A stretch of 27,539 nucleotides of DNA, taken from assembly GCA_016929305.1 (NCBI GenBank), contig JAFGJC010000522.1, forward strand, positions 1 through 27,539. Reading direction: 5' to 3'. Origin of the DNA: a candidate division CSSED10-310 bacterium (GTDB lineage Bacteria > CSSED10-310 > JAFGJC01). Each line of letters starts with the position of its first letter. Position 1 is the stretch's first letter. The translations under genes were made by a program, and so were the position numbers. Below are positions 1-8,663 of this stretch, one piece after another. A model generated the notes under the pieces. The model was not told where the DNA came from, did not search any database, and saw nothing but the letters and a program-made list of their open reading frames with translations.

Positions 1-1323
1 ATGTTGTCAGGATACTACCGATGTTTGAGTGCCGTTGATGCCTTGATATCTATCCGTTATTACCAGAATCCTTGGGAAACTTCATATTACGATCCTGATA
101 ATTTAGTAACGATGATTGAGATTGATGGTGGTTCTGGTGAATGGATCTATTTCGAAATATACTTCAAGGCTCCAGGAGGCTGGCCGTATGCTACCGTTCA
201 CTTCAGCTTGCTTCGATCCAATGATCCAGACAACTATGCATATGCATATTTCGACAATATCCGTCTGTTGGAATGGAAATCTTTAGATAACCCTGAACTG
301 CCGGTAGTGTTTCCCAATCCAGGTGGCTGGGAATATGTAGCTCTTCAAACGCAATACGGACAGGCAAATGCAGCGATGCAAATCACCACCCGGGAGTATC
401 TGTTTGATGACAGTGATGCTGATGGCCTCATAGATATTGTTGAAGATGCAAGGAATGACGGCATTTTTGTCAGGGGAGAAACGGATCCGAGCAGTGCGGA
501 TTCGGATTCGGATGGATTGTCTGATCTGGAGGAGTATATTTTTGGTGCAGATGGCTCAGTGACATGTGGATATCATACTGACAGTGACAATGATGGTTAT
601 GACGATTATTTTGAATATTCCGAGGGTACGGATCCCAATGATGATCTCTCACATCCTCTGGGTCCGACCGCAACACCTAGCCCCACACCCTATTTTACAC
701 CGACACCTCAGCCACCCACATTCACGCCGGAACCGACTGTCACCCCCACAATGACTTTTACACCCACAATGACCTTTACACCAACGGTCACCTTCACACC
801 AACACCTACTTTTACCTGCACGCCAACGTTCACAGCAACGTCGACGCCCTCACCTACTTCCACAGAATCCCCGACAACAACAGCAACGTTTTCTCCAACA
901 CCCACTATTTACCCTACTGAACCCACAACCTCACCAACACCAACCGAAACCGATCTCCCTCTGTTTCTTTCCATTGATTTAAGTTCGGATATTTTTCGTG
1001 AAGACGATGTGTGCTTTGTCACTCTAAACATTACTAACCGAGGACATGGCGAGTTCATTGATCTGTATTTTCTATTGGAATATGCCGGGTCTTTCTGGTT
1101 TTTCCCTTCCTGGTGTGAACTGTCATCCGGTATTGATGCTCAAGCGATGCAGATACCGGCGGGTTATTCAGGTCAGGTGCCAATTATTGGCGAATTTGTG
1201 ATGCCGCCCTGCCCTCCCGCCGGACCATTCATATTTTATAGTCTTGCATTTAGATATTCATCACTGAATCCAGAAGATATTCTCTCAAATTTAGCTGTTG
1301 CTCAGTTTTATACGGGATATTAA
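1..1323 (+). CDS. Secreted calcium-repeat / Thr-Pro linker protein, 5'-truncated by window edge
   Basis: The reading frame is open from the first base, and its first residues already look like the interior of a beta-sandwich (carbohydrate-binding-like 'YFDNIRLLEW' ending near residue 92), so the real start probably lies upstream of the window. Residues ~136-215 hold three thrombospondin-3-type calcium loops (DSDADGLID, DSDSDGLSD, DSDNDGYDD). Residues ~222-315 are a Thr-Pro linker, and ~316-440 form a C-terminal beta-rich domain. The order (binding module, calcium loops, flexible linker, terminal domain) is that of an exported surface or extracellular protein. No enzyme motif is visible and the substrate is unknown. 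It ends 96 bases before the DUF4390 gene and is probably a separate transcription unit. The same style of Thr-Pro linker recurs in the PilW-like protein at 10328, which suggests a lineage-wide habit in secreted proteins. Confidence 0.8.
   Translation: MLSGYYRCLSAVDALISIRYYQNPWETSYYDPDNLVTMIEIDGGSGEWIYFEIYFKAPGGWPYATVHFSLLRSNDPDNYAYAYFDNIRLLEWKSLDNPELPVVFPNPGGWEYVALQTQYGQANAAMQITTREYLFDDSDADGLIDIVEDARNDGIFVRGETDPSSADSDSDGLSDLEEYIFGADGSVTCGYHTDSDNDGYDDYFEYSEGTDPNDDLSHPLGPTATPSPTPYFTPTPQPPTFTPEPTVTPTMTFTPTMTFTPTVTFTPTPTFTCTPTFTATSTPSPTSTESPTTTATFSPTPTIYPTEPTTSPTPTETDLPLFLSIDLSSDIFREDDVCFVTLNITNRGHGEFIDLYFLLEYAGSFWFFPSWCELSSGIDAQAMQIPAGYSGQVPIIGEFVMPPCPPAGPFIFYSLAFRYSSLNPEDILSNLAVAQFYTGY
661..955 (+). 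repeat. Degenerate Thr-Pro coding repeat (about 6-residue/18-base period)
   Basis: The DNA alternates ACN and CCN codons. From about 739 to 830 an 18-base unit encoding T-x-T-F-T-P recurs four to five times with mismatches. It encodes the flexible linker of the protein ending at 1323. Apparent open frames on the opposite strand (Gly/Val-rich) are by-products of this composition. Confidence 0.75.
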
Positions 1324-1419
1324 ACCCGTTGGGTTAGCATTTCGATATCATAATCAAAAGAAAAAAGATCCTGATTTTGCGCCTGGACGAACTCCCAATA
1401 AATCGCTAATATTGTTGCG

Positions 1420-2028
1420 ATGATTGCAGGACTCAAACATATTAAATGTATTTTACTGTTAAGCTGTTCGATGATATCGATTTGCTTGGTTACGCCACAA
1501 GCATCGGCCGACAGTAAACCGAAATTGAAGCATCTGAACTGGATACAAATGGACGATGGATTTCGCATCACAGCAGAACTAACAGACAGTTTCAACAGGG
1601 AGATTGAAGATCGAATTCATTCGGGTATTCCGACCACATTCACATTCTATTTATATTTTAAGCGAATGCGCTGGTATTGGGACAATAAAGTGCTGGCTAA
1701 AATTGTCTACCAGCATAGTGTCACATACGATACTTTAAGAAAGAAATACAAAGTCATCATTCAAAAAAAGGGGCAATCAGAACCTATTTCGATCACAACG
1801 ACAGACAGTGCTGAGGAAATGCGCCGATTGATGAATGCGTTTGAGGGAGAGTTGCAGATATCCATCGACAGAAAAAGTCTGCGTTCCAAGCAGCATTATA
1901 TCTCGTTGGAGGCGTCTCTCGAGACCAATAAACTGCCTGAACCATTCGATACATTACTGTTTTTTATGTCCTCTGATTTTGAAACAAAAACTCATCGGCA
2001 ATTCTTACCTATCGGGGATTCGGACTAG
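1420..2028 (+). CDS. DUF4390 domain protein, exported, partner of NtrY-like kinase
   Basis: This 202-residue protein has an N-terminal signal peptide: a Lys/His n-region, a hydrophobic stretch at ~10-25, and a likely cleavage after 'QASA' near residue 30. The rest is predicted beta-rich, with aromatic-rich strands (FTFYLYFKRMRWYW) and a repeating 'R(S)KQHYISLEASLETN' style typical of DUF4390. In Proteobacteria this family is often encoded directly before an ntrY-like sensor kinase, as it is here, so it probably acts in the periplasm with that kinase; this role is inference. The Shine-Dalgarno sequence before ATG 1420 is weak, but this is the only start that leaves a complete signal peptide. 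Its TAG stop at 2026 sits immediately before the likely TTG start of the kinase, which suggests translational coupling. Confidence 0.75.
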   Translation: MIAGLKHIKCILLLSCSMISICLVTPQASADSKPKLKHLNWIQMDDGFRITAELTDSFNREIEDRIHSGIPTTFTFYLYFKRMRWYWDNKVLAKIVYQHSVTYDTLRKKYKVIIQKKGQSEPISITTTDSAEEMRRLMNAFEGELQISIDRKSLRSKQHYISLEASLETNKLPEPFDTLLFFMSSDFETKTHRQFLPIGDSD

Positions 2029-2032
2029 ACTG

Positions 2033-4288
2033 TTGAAAACAAGCAGAAACGAACAATCGCGAGAACCGCTTTATTCGCGATCCTATCCCACACGAAACAC
2101 ATTGGGTAAATTGCAAAGAAAACGGCGGCGAAATATTGCTGTCATCGGTATTTTAATCGGTATTCTTCTTGTAACGACATATCTTGAACTACACTATCTT
2201 GAACGTCCGTCAATCGGAATCTATGCCCTGTTTAATTTAAATGTAACACTTCTGGTGCTTCTGGTTGTTCTGATTTCCAGAAACCTGTTTAAACTTTTTC
2301 TTGAACGCAAGCAGCGGCATATGGGTTCGCGGTTCCGATCCAAGCTAGTGATCGCTTTTATTGTGATGACGATGCTTCCCACAGTCATACTAGCATTCAT
2401 AGGATCAAACCTGATGGCTGATTCAATACGCAATTGGTTCAGTCCCAAAATAGAAGAATTTCTTGAAGATGCCATGGAAATAGCTCAAATATCACATTCA
2501 AACTCCGAGAGCATGGTATCTCATTTTGCACATTTTATTTCAGAAACCATAATGTCAGAGAACCTTATGGCATCTTCCGCCAGAGAATCCCTGCAAAATT
2601 ATCTGATTCAGAAACAAAACGAGTATCGGTTTGCGCTTATCCAAATTTTTGATGATCAAAAAAACCTGATTTGGCAGAATTCACTTCAGGAACTGCCTTC
2701 CGGAGTTTATATCAGCGGAGATTCCACCTATTTAAAGGAAACATACAAGGGAAAAGAATTCGCAAATGCGCGGCTTTTGGGAAGTGGTGAGCTGCTTCAA
2801 TTGGGCGTACCAATATTTTCGAAAGAGCCGGGAGGCAAAGTTGCAGGTGCACTCATCGTCAATCTTTTGATTCCTGAAGCTTTGACCTATCGAGCGATGT
2901 CTGTGCAAAGCAAATTTGAAAAATACAAGCAACAGAAACAGTCAATACAGCCAACGCAAGCTTTGTACATCTCAATGTTTCTGATGATTGCTTTAATAAT
3001 TTTGTTTTCTGCGATATGGCTTGGATTACATATCGCGCGACAGATTTCTATACCGATATCTCATCTCGCTCAAGCAACTCACGAGGTCGCCAGAGGTAAC
3101 TGGGATTTCAAACTCGATATCATGGCGTACGATGAGATCGGATCTCTTGTTCAATCATTTAACCGCATGACAGAGCAATTGCGTATAAACCGTGAAGTGA
3201 TCAATGCGACAACGCAACAATTGCGTCAAACCAATCAGGAAATCATTGAACGCAGAAACCAACTCGAAACAATTCTTTTGAATATCAGTGCCGGGGTTAT
3301 CTCCGTCGATCCTGATGGAGTTCTCCAGTCAATTAACAATGCAGCAGAGTCTATTCTCAATTTACCACATGGTGAGATAGTTGGGAAAAACACCCGTTCT
3401 ATTTTTATTGAACCGCATCACAGTGAATTATATCAATTGTTGGAACAAGCGCTTCAACAACGATCCAGAGTGTGGCAGAGGGAACTCGAGATAAAAACAC
3501 AAAACAAACTCTTTGTATGTTCAATTAGCATTGAACCGATTTTGGATGCGGAGAAACAATTCAATGGTGTCGTTGTTGTGCTTGACGATCTCACTCAGTT
3601 TTTACGAATGCAGCGCATTGCAGCCTGGCGGGAAGTTGCGCGACGTCTGGCTCATGAAATAAAGAATCCGCTGACACCGATTCAACTGAATGCGCAACGA
3701 CTTCAAAAGAAATTTCAAAGTAATTCAGAGGATTTTAAAAAAATTTTTGAAGAAGCCACCAACAGTATTATCAAAGAAGTCAATGCATTACGGATTTTGC
3801 TGGACGAATTTTCCCAATTTGCACGTATGCCGGAAGCTGAACCCAAATTGGAAAATCTTCATTGGATCATCTCTGAAATCGAAAATCTGTATGCAGGATC
3901 GAATGAAGGTATTAATATCGAACTGCATCTCGACAGTAAACTCCCACTGATGATGTTGGACTCGGAACAAATTAAACGCGTATTCATCAATCTTATCGAC
4001 AATGCGATTGATGCCATGAACGGAACTGGAAAAATCGAAATTGAAACTGAATACGATCCGGTTTTCCAGATCGTCAAAATCGTGATCGCAGATGAAGGAC
4101 CGGGCGTTCCCATAGAAGACAGCAATAAGCTTTTCTTACCCTATTTTTCTACAAAGGGCCGGGGAAGCGGTTTAGGATTGGCAATTTGTAATCGAATAAT
4201 ATCGGATCACGATGGTACGATACGAGTATCTTCGAATGAGCCGAGAGGAGCCAAGTTTATTATAGAGCTTCCGATAAAGATCAGATAA
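2033..4288 (+). CDS. ntrY: NtrY-like transmembrane sensor histidine kinase
   Basis: This is the sensor kinase of the NtrY/NtrX two-component system, which controls nitrogen- or redox/envelope-related genes in Proteobacteria. Numbered from TTG 2033 (751 residues) it has transmembrane helices at ~34-56, 62-87 and 104-128, an extracytoplasmic region to ~310, a fourth helix at ~312-334, a HAMP domain at ~336-385 and a PAS domain at ~412-520. The H-box LAHEIKNPLTP carries the phospho-accepting His541. The ATP-binding domain follows with N-box NLIDNAIDAM, G1 DEGPGVP and G2 GRGSGLGL. All catalytic motifs are intact. The frame stays open back to an ATG at 1835, but that start would overlap the DUF4390 gene by 194 bases. 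TTG 2033, just after the upstream stop, gives the usual family length; TTG 2102 is also possible. It is followed by ntrX after 14 bases. Confidence 0.9.
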   Translation: MKTSRNEQSREPLYSRSYPTRNTLGKLQRKRRRNIAVIGILIGILLVTTYLELHYLERPSIGIYALFNLNVTLLVLLVVLISRNLFKLFLERKQRHMGSRFRSKLVIAFIVMTMLPTVILAFIGSNLMADSIRNWFSPKIEEFLEDAMEIAQISHSNSESMVSHFAHFISETIMSENLMASSARESLQNYLIQKQNEYRFALIQIFDDQKNLIWQNSLQELPSGVYISGDSTYLKETYKGKEFANARLLGSGELLQLGVPIFSKEPGGKVAGALIVNLLIPEALTYRAMSVQSKFEKYKQQKQSIQPTQALYISMFLMIALIILFSAIWLGLHIARQISIPISHLAQATHEVARGNWDFKLDIMAYDEIGSLVQSFNRMTEQLRINREVINATTQQLRQTNQEIIERRNQLETILLNISAGVISVDPDGVLQSINNAAESILNLPHGEIVGKNTRSIFIEPHHSELYQLLEQALQQRSRVWQRELEIKTQNKLFVCSISIEPILDAEKQFNGVVVVLDDLTQFLRMQRIAAWREVARRLAHEIKNPLTPIQLNAQRLQKKFQSNSEDFKKIFEEATNSIIKEVNALRILLDEFSQFARMPEAEPKLENLHWIISEIENLYAGSNEGINIELHLDSKLPLMMLDSEQIKRVFINLIDNAIDAMNGTGKIEIETEYDPVFQIVKIVIADEGPGVPIEDSNKLFLPYFSTKGRGSGLGLAICNRIISDHDGTIRVSSNEPRGAKFIIELPIKIR

Positions 4289-4302
4289 ACGGAGACGGCA
4301 TT

Positions 4303-5697
4303 ATGGGTAAACCTGTTATTTTAGTTGTGGACGATGAAAAAAGTATTCGCAGTGCTGTAAGCGGGATTCTGGAAGATGAGGGTTTCGTTGTCCGGCTTGC
4401 GGAATCGGGTGAAAAGGCATTGGATGTCCTTGAGAAAGAGATACCGGATCTTGTACTACTCGATATCTGGCTGCCTGGTATTGATGGATTGGATACGCTC
4501 ACAAAGATGCGGGAAAAGGTTCCTGAGTTGGGTGTCATCATGATTTCGGGGCATGGAACCATAGATACAGCTGTAAGAGCCACCAAATTGGGAGCACTTA
4601 ATTTCATTGAAAAACCCCTCTCGCTGCATCGACTCCTCATCGAAGTACAACAGGCATTGAAACAAAAAGCACTTGAGCGAGAAAACAGGGAACTTCGTAT
4701 GCAAATTGAAATGCAGTATACAATGGTCGGAAACAGCGCTGTAATTCAGGAAATACGAAGAACTATCGAAACTGCAGGACCATCGAATGGTCGCGTACTC
4801 ATCTCAGGTGAAAGCGGAACGGGAAAGGAACTTGTCGCAAAAGCCATTCATAGAGCTTCCCAAAGAGCTTCAGCACCGTTTGTCGAAGTGAACTGTGCGG
4901 CGATACCTGATGATTTAATTGAATCGGAACTTTTTGGACACGAAAAAGGTGCATTCACCAATGCAACTTATCAGAAGAAGGGCAAATTTGAGCTTGCGCA
5001 TGGCGGAACATTATTTTTAGATGAAATTGGTGATATGAGTTTGAAAACTCAATCGAAAGTTCTAAGAGCTTTAGAGGAAGGGGTGATCGAACGCGTTGGA
5101 AGCACACGTTCAATTCCTATTGACGTTCGAATAATCGCTGCAAGTAACAAAAACCTGTTAAATGAAATCGAAAAAAACACGTTTCGTGAGGATCTTTTTT
5201 ATCGTTTAAACGTGATACCGATACATATGCCTCCTCTTCGAGAACATTCTGAAGATATTCCGTTGCTCATAAATCATTATCTTGAATATTATTGCAAGGA
5301 ATATGGAAAACCGATGAAGAATATCCTGCAGGATGCCCTGCAAGCTTTAAAAAAATACAGTTGGCCAGGGAATGTAAGAGAACTTAAAAATGAAATCGAG
5401 CGGCTTGTTATCATGACACCGCTGGCTGTGATAAAACTTGACGACTTGCGTGATTCGCTCAAACAACCCACCTCACAAGGAAATAATGACATTGAATTCA
5501 CAACTCAAGATGATTTAAAATCAGCGCGGGAAAAATTTGAACAGAAGTTTATTTTAGAGCGATTAAAGGAACATAACTGGAATGTCACTCAAACTGCACA
5601 ACATTTGGGTATTGAGCGTTCGAATCTCCACCGAAAACTTAAACAACTGGGTATACAGACGGGTTCGAACGGATCTGCAGATGCGAGAACAAATTAG
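4303..5697 (+). CDS. ntrX: NtrX-like sigma-54-dependent response regulator
   Basis: This is the cognate regulator of the upstream kinase. The receiver domain (1-~125) has the acidic pair D10-D11, phospho-acceptor D54 in LLDIWLPG, and the conserved Lys in FIEKPL. The AAA+ domain (~140-375) has Walker A GESGTGKE, Walker B GGTLFLDEIGD and an R-finger region. The C-terminal Fis-type helix-turn-helix reads IERSNLHRKLKQLGI, a signature typical of NtrX. The sigma-54 contact loop reads GAFTNA instead of the canonical GAFTGA (see findings). The start is ATG 4303 with GGAG 8 bases upstream. The gene follows ntrY by 14 bases and leads into pyrR with only 11 bases between its stop and the pyrR ATG, so co-transcription with the pyr genes is likely. 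Confidence 0.93.
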   Translation: MGKPVILVVDDEKSIRSAVSGILEDEGFVVRLAESGEKALDVLEKEIPDLVLLDIWLPGIDGLDTLTKMREKVPELGVIMISGHGTIDTAVRATKLGALNFIEKPLSLHRLLIEVQQALKQKALERENRELRMQIEMQYTMVGNSAVIQEIRRTIETAGPSNGRVLISGESGTGKELVAKAIHRASQRASAPFVEVNCAAIPDDLIESELFGHEKGAFTNATYQKKGKFELAHGGTLFLDEIGDMSLKTQSKVLRALEEGVIERVGSTRSIPIDVRIIAASNKNLLNEIEKNTFREDLFYRLNVIPIHMPPLREHSEDIPLLINHYLEYYCKEYGKPMKNILQDALQALKKYSWPGNVRELKNEIERLVIMTPLAVIKLDDLRDSLKQPTSQGNNDIEFTTQDDLKSAREKFEQKFILERLKEHNWNVTQTAQHLGIERSNLHRKLKQLGIQTGSNGSADARTN

Positions 5698-5708
5698 GGG
5701 AGTTGATA

Positions 5709-6260
5709 ATGGCTGATAAAAATCGACCAAAAACAATTATGAGCACCGAAGAGATTGAAAGTTTTATTAAATCGTTTGCTCAAGATATCTGCCACCAATA
5801 TTCAGATCTTGAAAACATTGCCATCGTGGGGATTCAGACAGGTGGAGCGCACTTAGCGAGACGTTTGGCCGACGCGATCAAGACATTGACAAATCATGAA
5901 ATAAATCTCGGCATCTTGGATATAACACTCTATAGAGATGATCTGGCTCTTGACAAGGAGCAGCCGTTGGTTAAACAAACGGATCTACCCTTCAAAATTT
6001 CCGGAAAAATATTAATATTATTTGATGATGTGCTATATACAGGACGCACAGTGAGAGCGGCATTGGATGCGATAATAGATTTTGGGAGACCTAAAGCGAT
6101 TCGTCTTGCCGTATTGATCGACAGGGGTTTAAGAGAATTTCCCATTCGACCAGATTATATTGGTCGTTACGTCAAGACAGAACCAGACCAGAAAGTTCAT
6201 GTGTGTTTGACAGAAGAAGGCTTTTCTGAAGACAAAGTTCTAATAGAAATGGGGGAATGA
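5709..6260 (+). CDS. pyrR: PyrR-family bifunctional regulator / uracil phosphoribosyltransferase
   Basis: PyrR proteins convert uracil and PRPP to UMP and, in many bacteria, bind pyr mRNA in response to UMP. The PRPP-binding loop ILFDDVLYTGRT at ~104-116 is intact, as are the family's N-terminal 'ALVGI.TGG'-type segment (here IVGIQTGGAHLARRL) and the 'LAVLIDRG-REFPIRPDY' region. At 183 residues it has normal family length. I chose ATG 5709 because AGGGGAG at 5696-5702 is 6 bases upstream; TTG 5703 would sit directly on that ribosome site. The sequence between ntrX and pyrR is too short for a pyr attenuator. Any RNA regulation would have to act further upstream or on the pyrR-pyrB junction, so the catalytic role may dominate here. 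Confidence 0.93.
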   Translation: MADKNRPKTIMSTEEIESFIKSFAQDICHQYSDLENIAIVGIQTGGAHLARRLADAIKTLTNHEINLGILDITLYRDDLALDKEQPLVKQTDLPFKISGKILILFDDVLYTGRTVRAALDAIIDFGRPKAIRLAVLIDRGLREFPIRPDYIGRYVKTEPDQKVHVCLTEEGFSEDKVLIEMGE

Positions 6261-6263
6261 AAA

Positions 6264-7211
6264 TTGCCGATAAAACATAAAGATCTGCTTGGCATTAAAG
6301 AGCTTGAGAAGGACGAGATTATTCTTATTTTAGATACTGCGGAATCATTTATCGAGGTATCAGAACGACCGATTAAGAAAGTACCGACATTACGCGGAAA
6401 AACAATCATCAATTATTTTCACGAACCGAGTACACGAACTCGAATTTCCTTTGAAATTGCTGCGAAACGATTATCGGCTGATGCTATTAATTTTTCACAA
6501 AGTGGCTCCAGCGCATCGAAAGGTGAAACGCTTTTAGATACCGTACGCAATTTGCAAGCCATGAGAGCGGACATATTAGTTATGCGACATTCCGTACCGG
6601 GAGCTGCGCATTTTATTGCATCACATTTAGAAGCCTCGGTCATCAATGCCGGAGATGGTGCGCATGAACATCCCACACAGGCGTTATTGGATTTGTTGAC
6701 CATACGACAGCGAGTAAATCAACTGGAGGGACTACGAGTTGTCATTGTCGGTGATATTGCTTATAGCCGAGTGGCACGCTCAAACATTTTCGCTCTGAAA
6801 AAAATGGGAGCTGACGTCACAATATGCGGACCCACTACCCTGTTACCGCACAAATCAGAAAGTTTGGATGTTAGAGTAAGCCATAATTTCGATGAGGTTA
6901 TACCTAAGGCAGATGTGTTAATGATGCTGAGAATACAGAGAGAACGCCAGGCAAAAATGCTGCTTCCTTCGCTTCGGGAATACTCTCAACTGTTTTGTTT
7001 GACCCCAAAACGACTCGCAAAAGCTCGTGAAAACCTGCTTGTTATGCATCCGGGACCGATAAATCGTGGCGTTGAGATAGACCCGAGTGTTGCCGATGGG
7101 CCATTTTCAATCATACTGAACCAGGTAACGAATGGCGTGGCGGTGAGAATGGCGCTGTTATTTCTTCTCGCAGGCAGATCAGGAATAGAGAAAAATCCTA
7201 TTGCAGCATAG
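6264..7211 (+). CDS. pyrB: Aspartate carbamoyltransferase catalytic chain
   Basis: It catalyses the first committed step of pyrimidine synthesis: carbamoyl phosphate plus L-aspartate gives N-carbamoyl-aspartate. The carbamoyl phosphate loop EPSTRTR (~54-60) is present, as are HPTQALLD (~135-142) and the C-terminal HPGPINRGVE segment, which together distinguish it from ornithine carbamoyltransferase. At 315 residues it has normal length for the catalytic chain. The start is an unusual TTG at 6264, supported by GGGGGA at 6251-6256 with 7-base spacing. The pyrR stop lies only 3 bases upstream. No regulatory chain (pyrI) is seen nearby, so this is likely a trimeric enzyme or one that partners with the adjacent dihydroorotase. 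Confidence 0.96.
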   Translation: MPIKHKDLLGIKELEKDEIILILDTAESFIEVSERPIKKVPTLRGKTIINYFHEPSTRTRISFEIAAKRLSADAINFSQSGSSASKGETLLDTVRNLQAMRADILVMRHSVPGAAHFIASHLEASVINAGDGAHEHPTQALLDLLTIRQRVNQLEGLRVVIVGDIAYSRVARSNIFALKKMGADVTICGPTTLLPHKSESLDVRVSHNFDEVIPKADVLMMLRIQRERQAKMLLPSLREYSQLFCLTPKRLAKARENLLVMHPGPINRGVEIDPSVADGPFSIILNQVTNGVAVRMALLFLLAGRSGIEKNPIAA

Positions 7212-7225
7212 AAAGGTGATGTCAC

Positions 7226-8506
7226 ATGTCGGAACTACATATTATCAATGGGCATGTCATCGATCCTCATCAGGGACTGGATGAGGTTACAGATCTTGTC
7301 ATAAAGAACGGCCGGATAAAAGCGATAGGTAAACAGAAAAAATCCGCGTCAAGAACGCAAAAAATCGATGCTTCGGGAAAATGGGTGGTCCCTGGATTGA
7401 TTGATATGCACGTCCATCTTAGAGAACCCGGGCGTGAAGATAAAGAAACCATCGCATCAGGCAGTACCGCTGCGGCAGCGGGTGGTTTTACAGCGCTGGC
7501 ATGTATGGCAAATACAAATCCAGTCAATGATAATCAAACAGTGACCCGATTTATTCAAGAGAAGTCCACATCAGCGAATTGCCGTATCTACCCGGTGGCA
7601 GCTATTTCGCGAAATCTGGAAGGCAAAGAACTCACGGAAATGGCCGATCTGATTCGAGCAGGTGCCGTTGCATTTTCCGATGATGGTGTAACCGTCCGAA
7701 ATGCAGCACTTCTGAGACGCGCGTTTGAATATATTCAGATGTTTGACAAGTGCATTATCGAACATTGCGAAGATACGGATTTAAGTATGGATGGTGTAAT
7801 GCACGAAGGTGGGGTTTCAGCTCGTTTGGGACTTCCGGAAATCCCCGGTCTGGCAGAAGACGTCATCATTCAGCGGGATATTCAATTGGCTGAGTACACT
7901 GGTGGCAAGCTACATATTGCTCACGTCTCGACAAGACGTTCTGTTGAATTAATACGTGACGCAAAAAAGCGCAACATTTCCGTAACGGCTGAAGTTACAC
8001 CTCATCATTTATTTTTAACTGATGAAGCTGTCGAATCTTTTGATACGAACACAAAAATGAAACCGCCGTTACGGTCGGAATCGGATAGGCTGGCGCTCCT
8101 GGAGGGTTTACTGGACGGCACTATTGACTGTATAGCCTCTGACCACGCACCGCATACACAGCAGGAAAAAGATGTTGAATATACGTTAGCTCCCAACGGT
8201 ATCATTGGATTAGAAACATCGCTTTCACTGGTACTTACCAGACTTTATCATACCAAAAAACTTACCCTGGATCGGCTTGTAGAGGTTATGAGTTCCAATC
8301 CAGCAAGAATTCTCGGTGTCACCGGCGGTAATCTTAAACAAAATGCTCCTGCTGATGTGACGATCATAGATCCCGAAAAATTTTGGATCGTGGACCCTGC
8401 TCATTTTTTCTCGAAATCCCGCAATACGCCATTCACAGGATGGAGCTTGCGAGGAGCAGCTGTTGTGACTGTCGTGGGCGGCACTGTTAAATATTCTTCC
8501 TTGTAA
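7226..8506 (+). CDS. pyrC: Dihydroorotase, class I
   Basis: It cyclises N-carbamoyl-aspartate to dihydroorotate, the third step of pyrimidine synthesis. At 426 residues it matches the class I (Bacillus-like) amidohydrolase. Metal and catalytic residues are all visible: H62 and H64 in DMHVHLREPG, D152 in FSDDG, H180 in IEHCED, H233 in AHVS and D306 in SDHAPH. The spacing matches active enzymes rather than the inactive PyrC' paralogues found with some ATCases. The start is ATG 7226 with AAAGGTGA just upstream, 14 bases after the pyrB stop. It is the last gene of the ntrYX-pyr run. carAB, pyrD, pyrE and pyrF are not in the window. Confidence 0.96.
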   Translation: MSELHIINGHVIDPHQGLDEVTDLVIKNGRIKAIGKQKKSASRTQKIDASGKWVVPGLIDMHVHLREPGREDKETIASGSTAAAAGGFTALACMANTNPVNDNQTVTRFIQEKSTSANCRIYPVAAISRNLEGKELTEMADLIRAGAVAFSDDGVTVRNAALLRRAFEYIQMFDKCIIEHCEDTDLSMDGVMHEGGVSARLGLPEIPGLAEDVIIQRDIQLAEYTGGKLHIAHVSTRRSVELIRDAKKRNISVTAEVTPHHLFLTDEAVESFDTNTKMKPPLRSESDRLALLEGLLDGTIDCIASDHAPHTQQEKDVEYTLAPNGIIGLETSLSLVLTRLYHTKKLTLDRLVEVMSSNPARILGVTGGNLKQNAPADVTIIDPEKFWIVDPAHFFSKSRNTPFTGWSLRGAAVVTVVGGTVKYSSL

Positions 8507-8534
8507 ACGACCTATAATAGTTGAGAACCGGAAA

Positions 8535-8603
8535 ATATTGGTGTGTTCCGCATAAAAAAACACAATATATTGAGGTTTAACCAAAATTTTTTTATATTTT
8601 TTT
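8535..8603 (+). terminator. Possible terminator after pyrC
   Basis: ATATTG at 8535-8540 pairs with CAATAT at 8563-8568, with three further base pairs inside after one bulged G. T-rich runs lie at 8587-8603, about 20 bases beyond the stem. The stem is AT-rich and the spacing is not classical, so this is only a weak intrinsic-terminator candidate. Its position at the end of the pyr operon is its main support. Confidence 0.3.
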
Positions 8604-8604
8604 C

Positions 8605-8633
8605 TTGACAAGAACTAAATCTTAAAATAGTTT
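8605..8633 (+). promoter_or_regulatory. Sigma-70-like promoter upstream of small membrane protein
   Basis: A perfect -35 TTGACA (8605-8610) is followed by a 17-base spacer and TAGTTT (8628-8633, three of six matches to TATAAT). Predicted transcription would start near 8640, just before the ATG at 8664. Confidence 0.45.
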
Positions 8634-8663
8634 CTGGAAGGTTATGGAGATTTCTTAAACAAG

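Noticed and set aside
708..905. Minus-strand open frame rich in Gly and Val
   Set aside because: It is the complement of the Thr-Pro codon repeats; low complexity, no ribosome site. The same applies to the frame at 11524-11712.
1323..1335. Hairpin AACCC-GTT-GGGTT after the first gene
   Set aside because: Only five base pairs and no following T-run, so not enough to call a terminator.
1320..1595. Minus-strand frame of 91 codons across the start of the DUF4390 gene
   Set aside because: It overlaps a well-supported signal-peptide protein and has no ribosome site or family resemblance.
5690..5709. PyrR-binding attenuator before pyrR
   Set aside because: The intergenic space is 11 bases and is filled by the ribosome site; no anti-terminator or terminator fold can fit.
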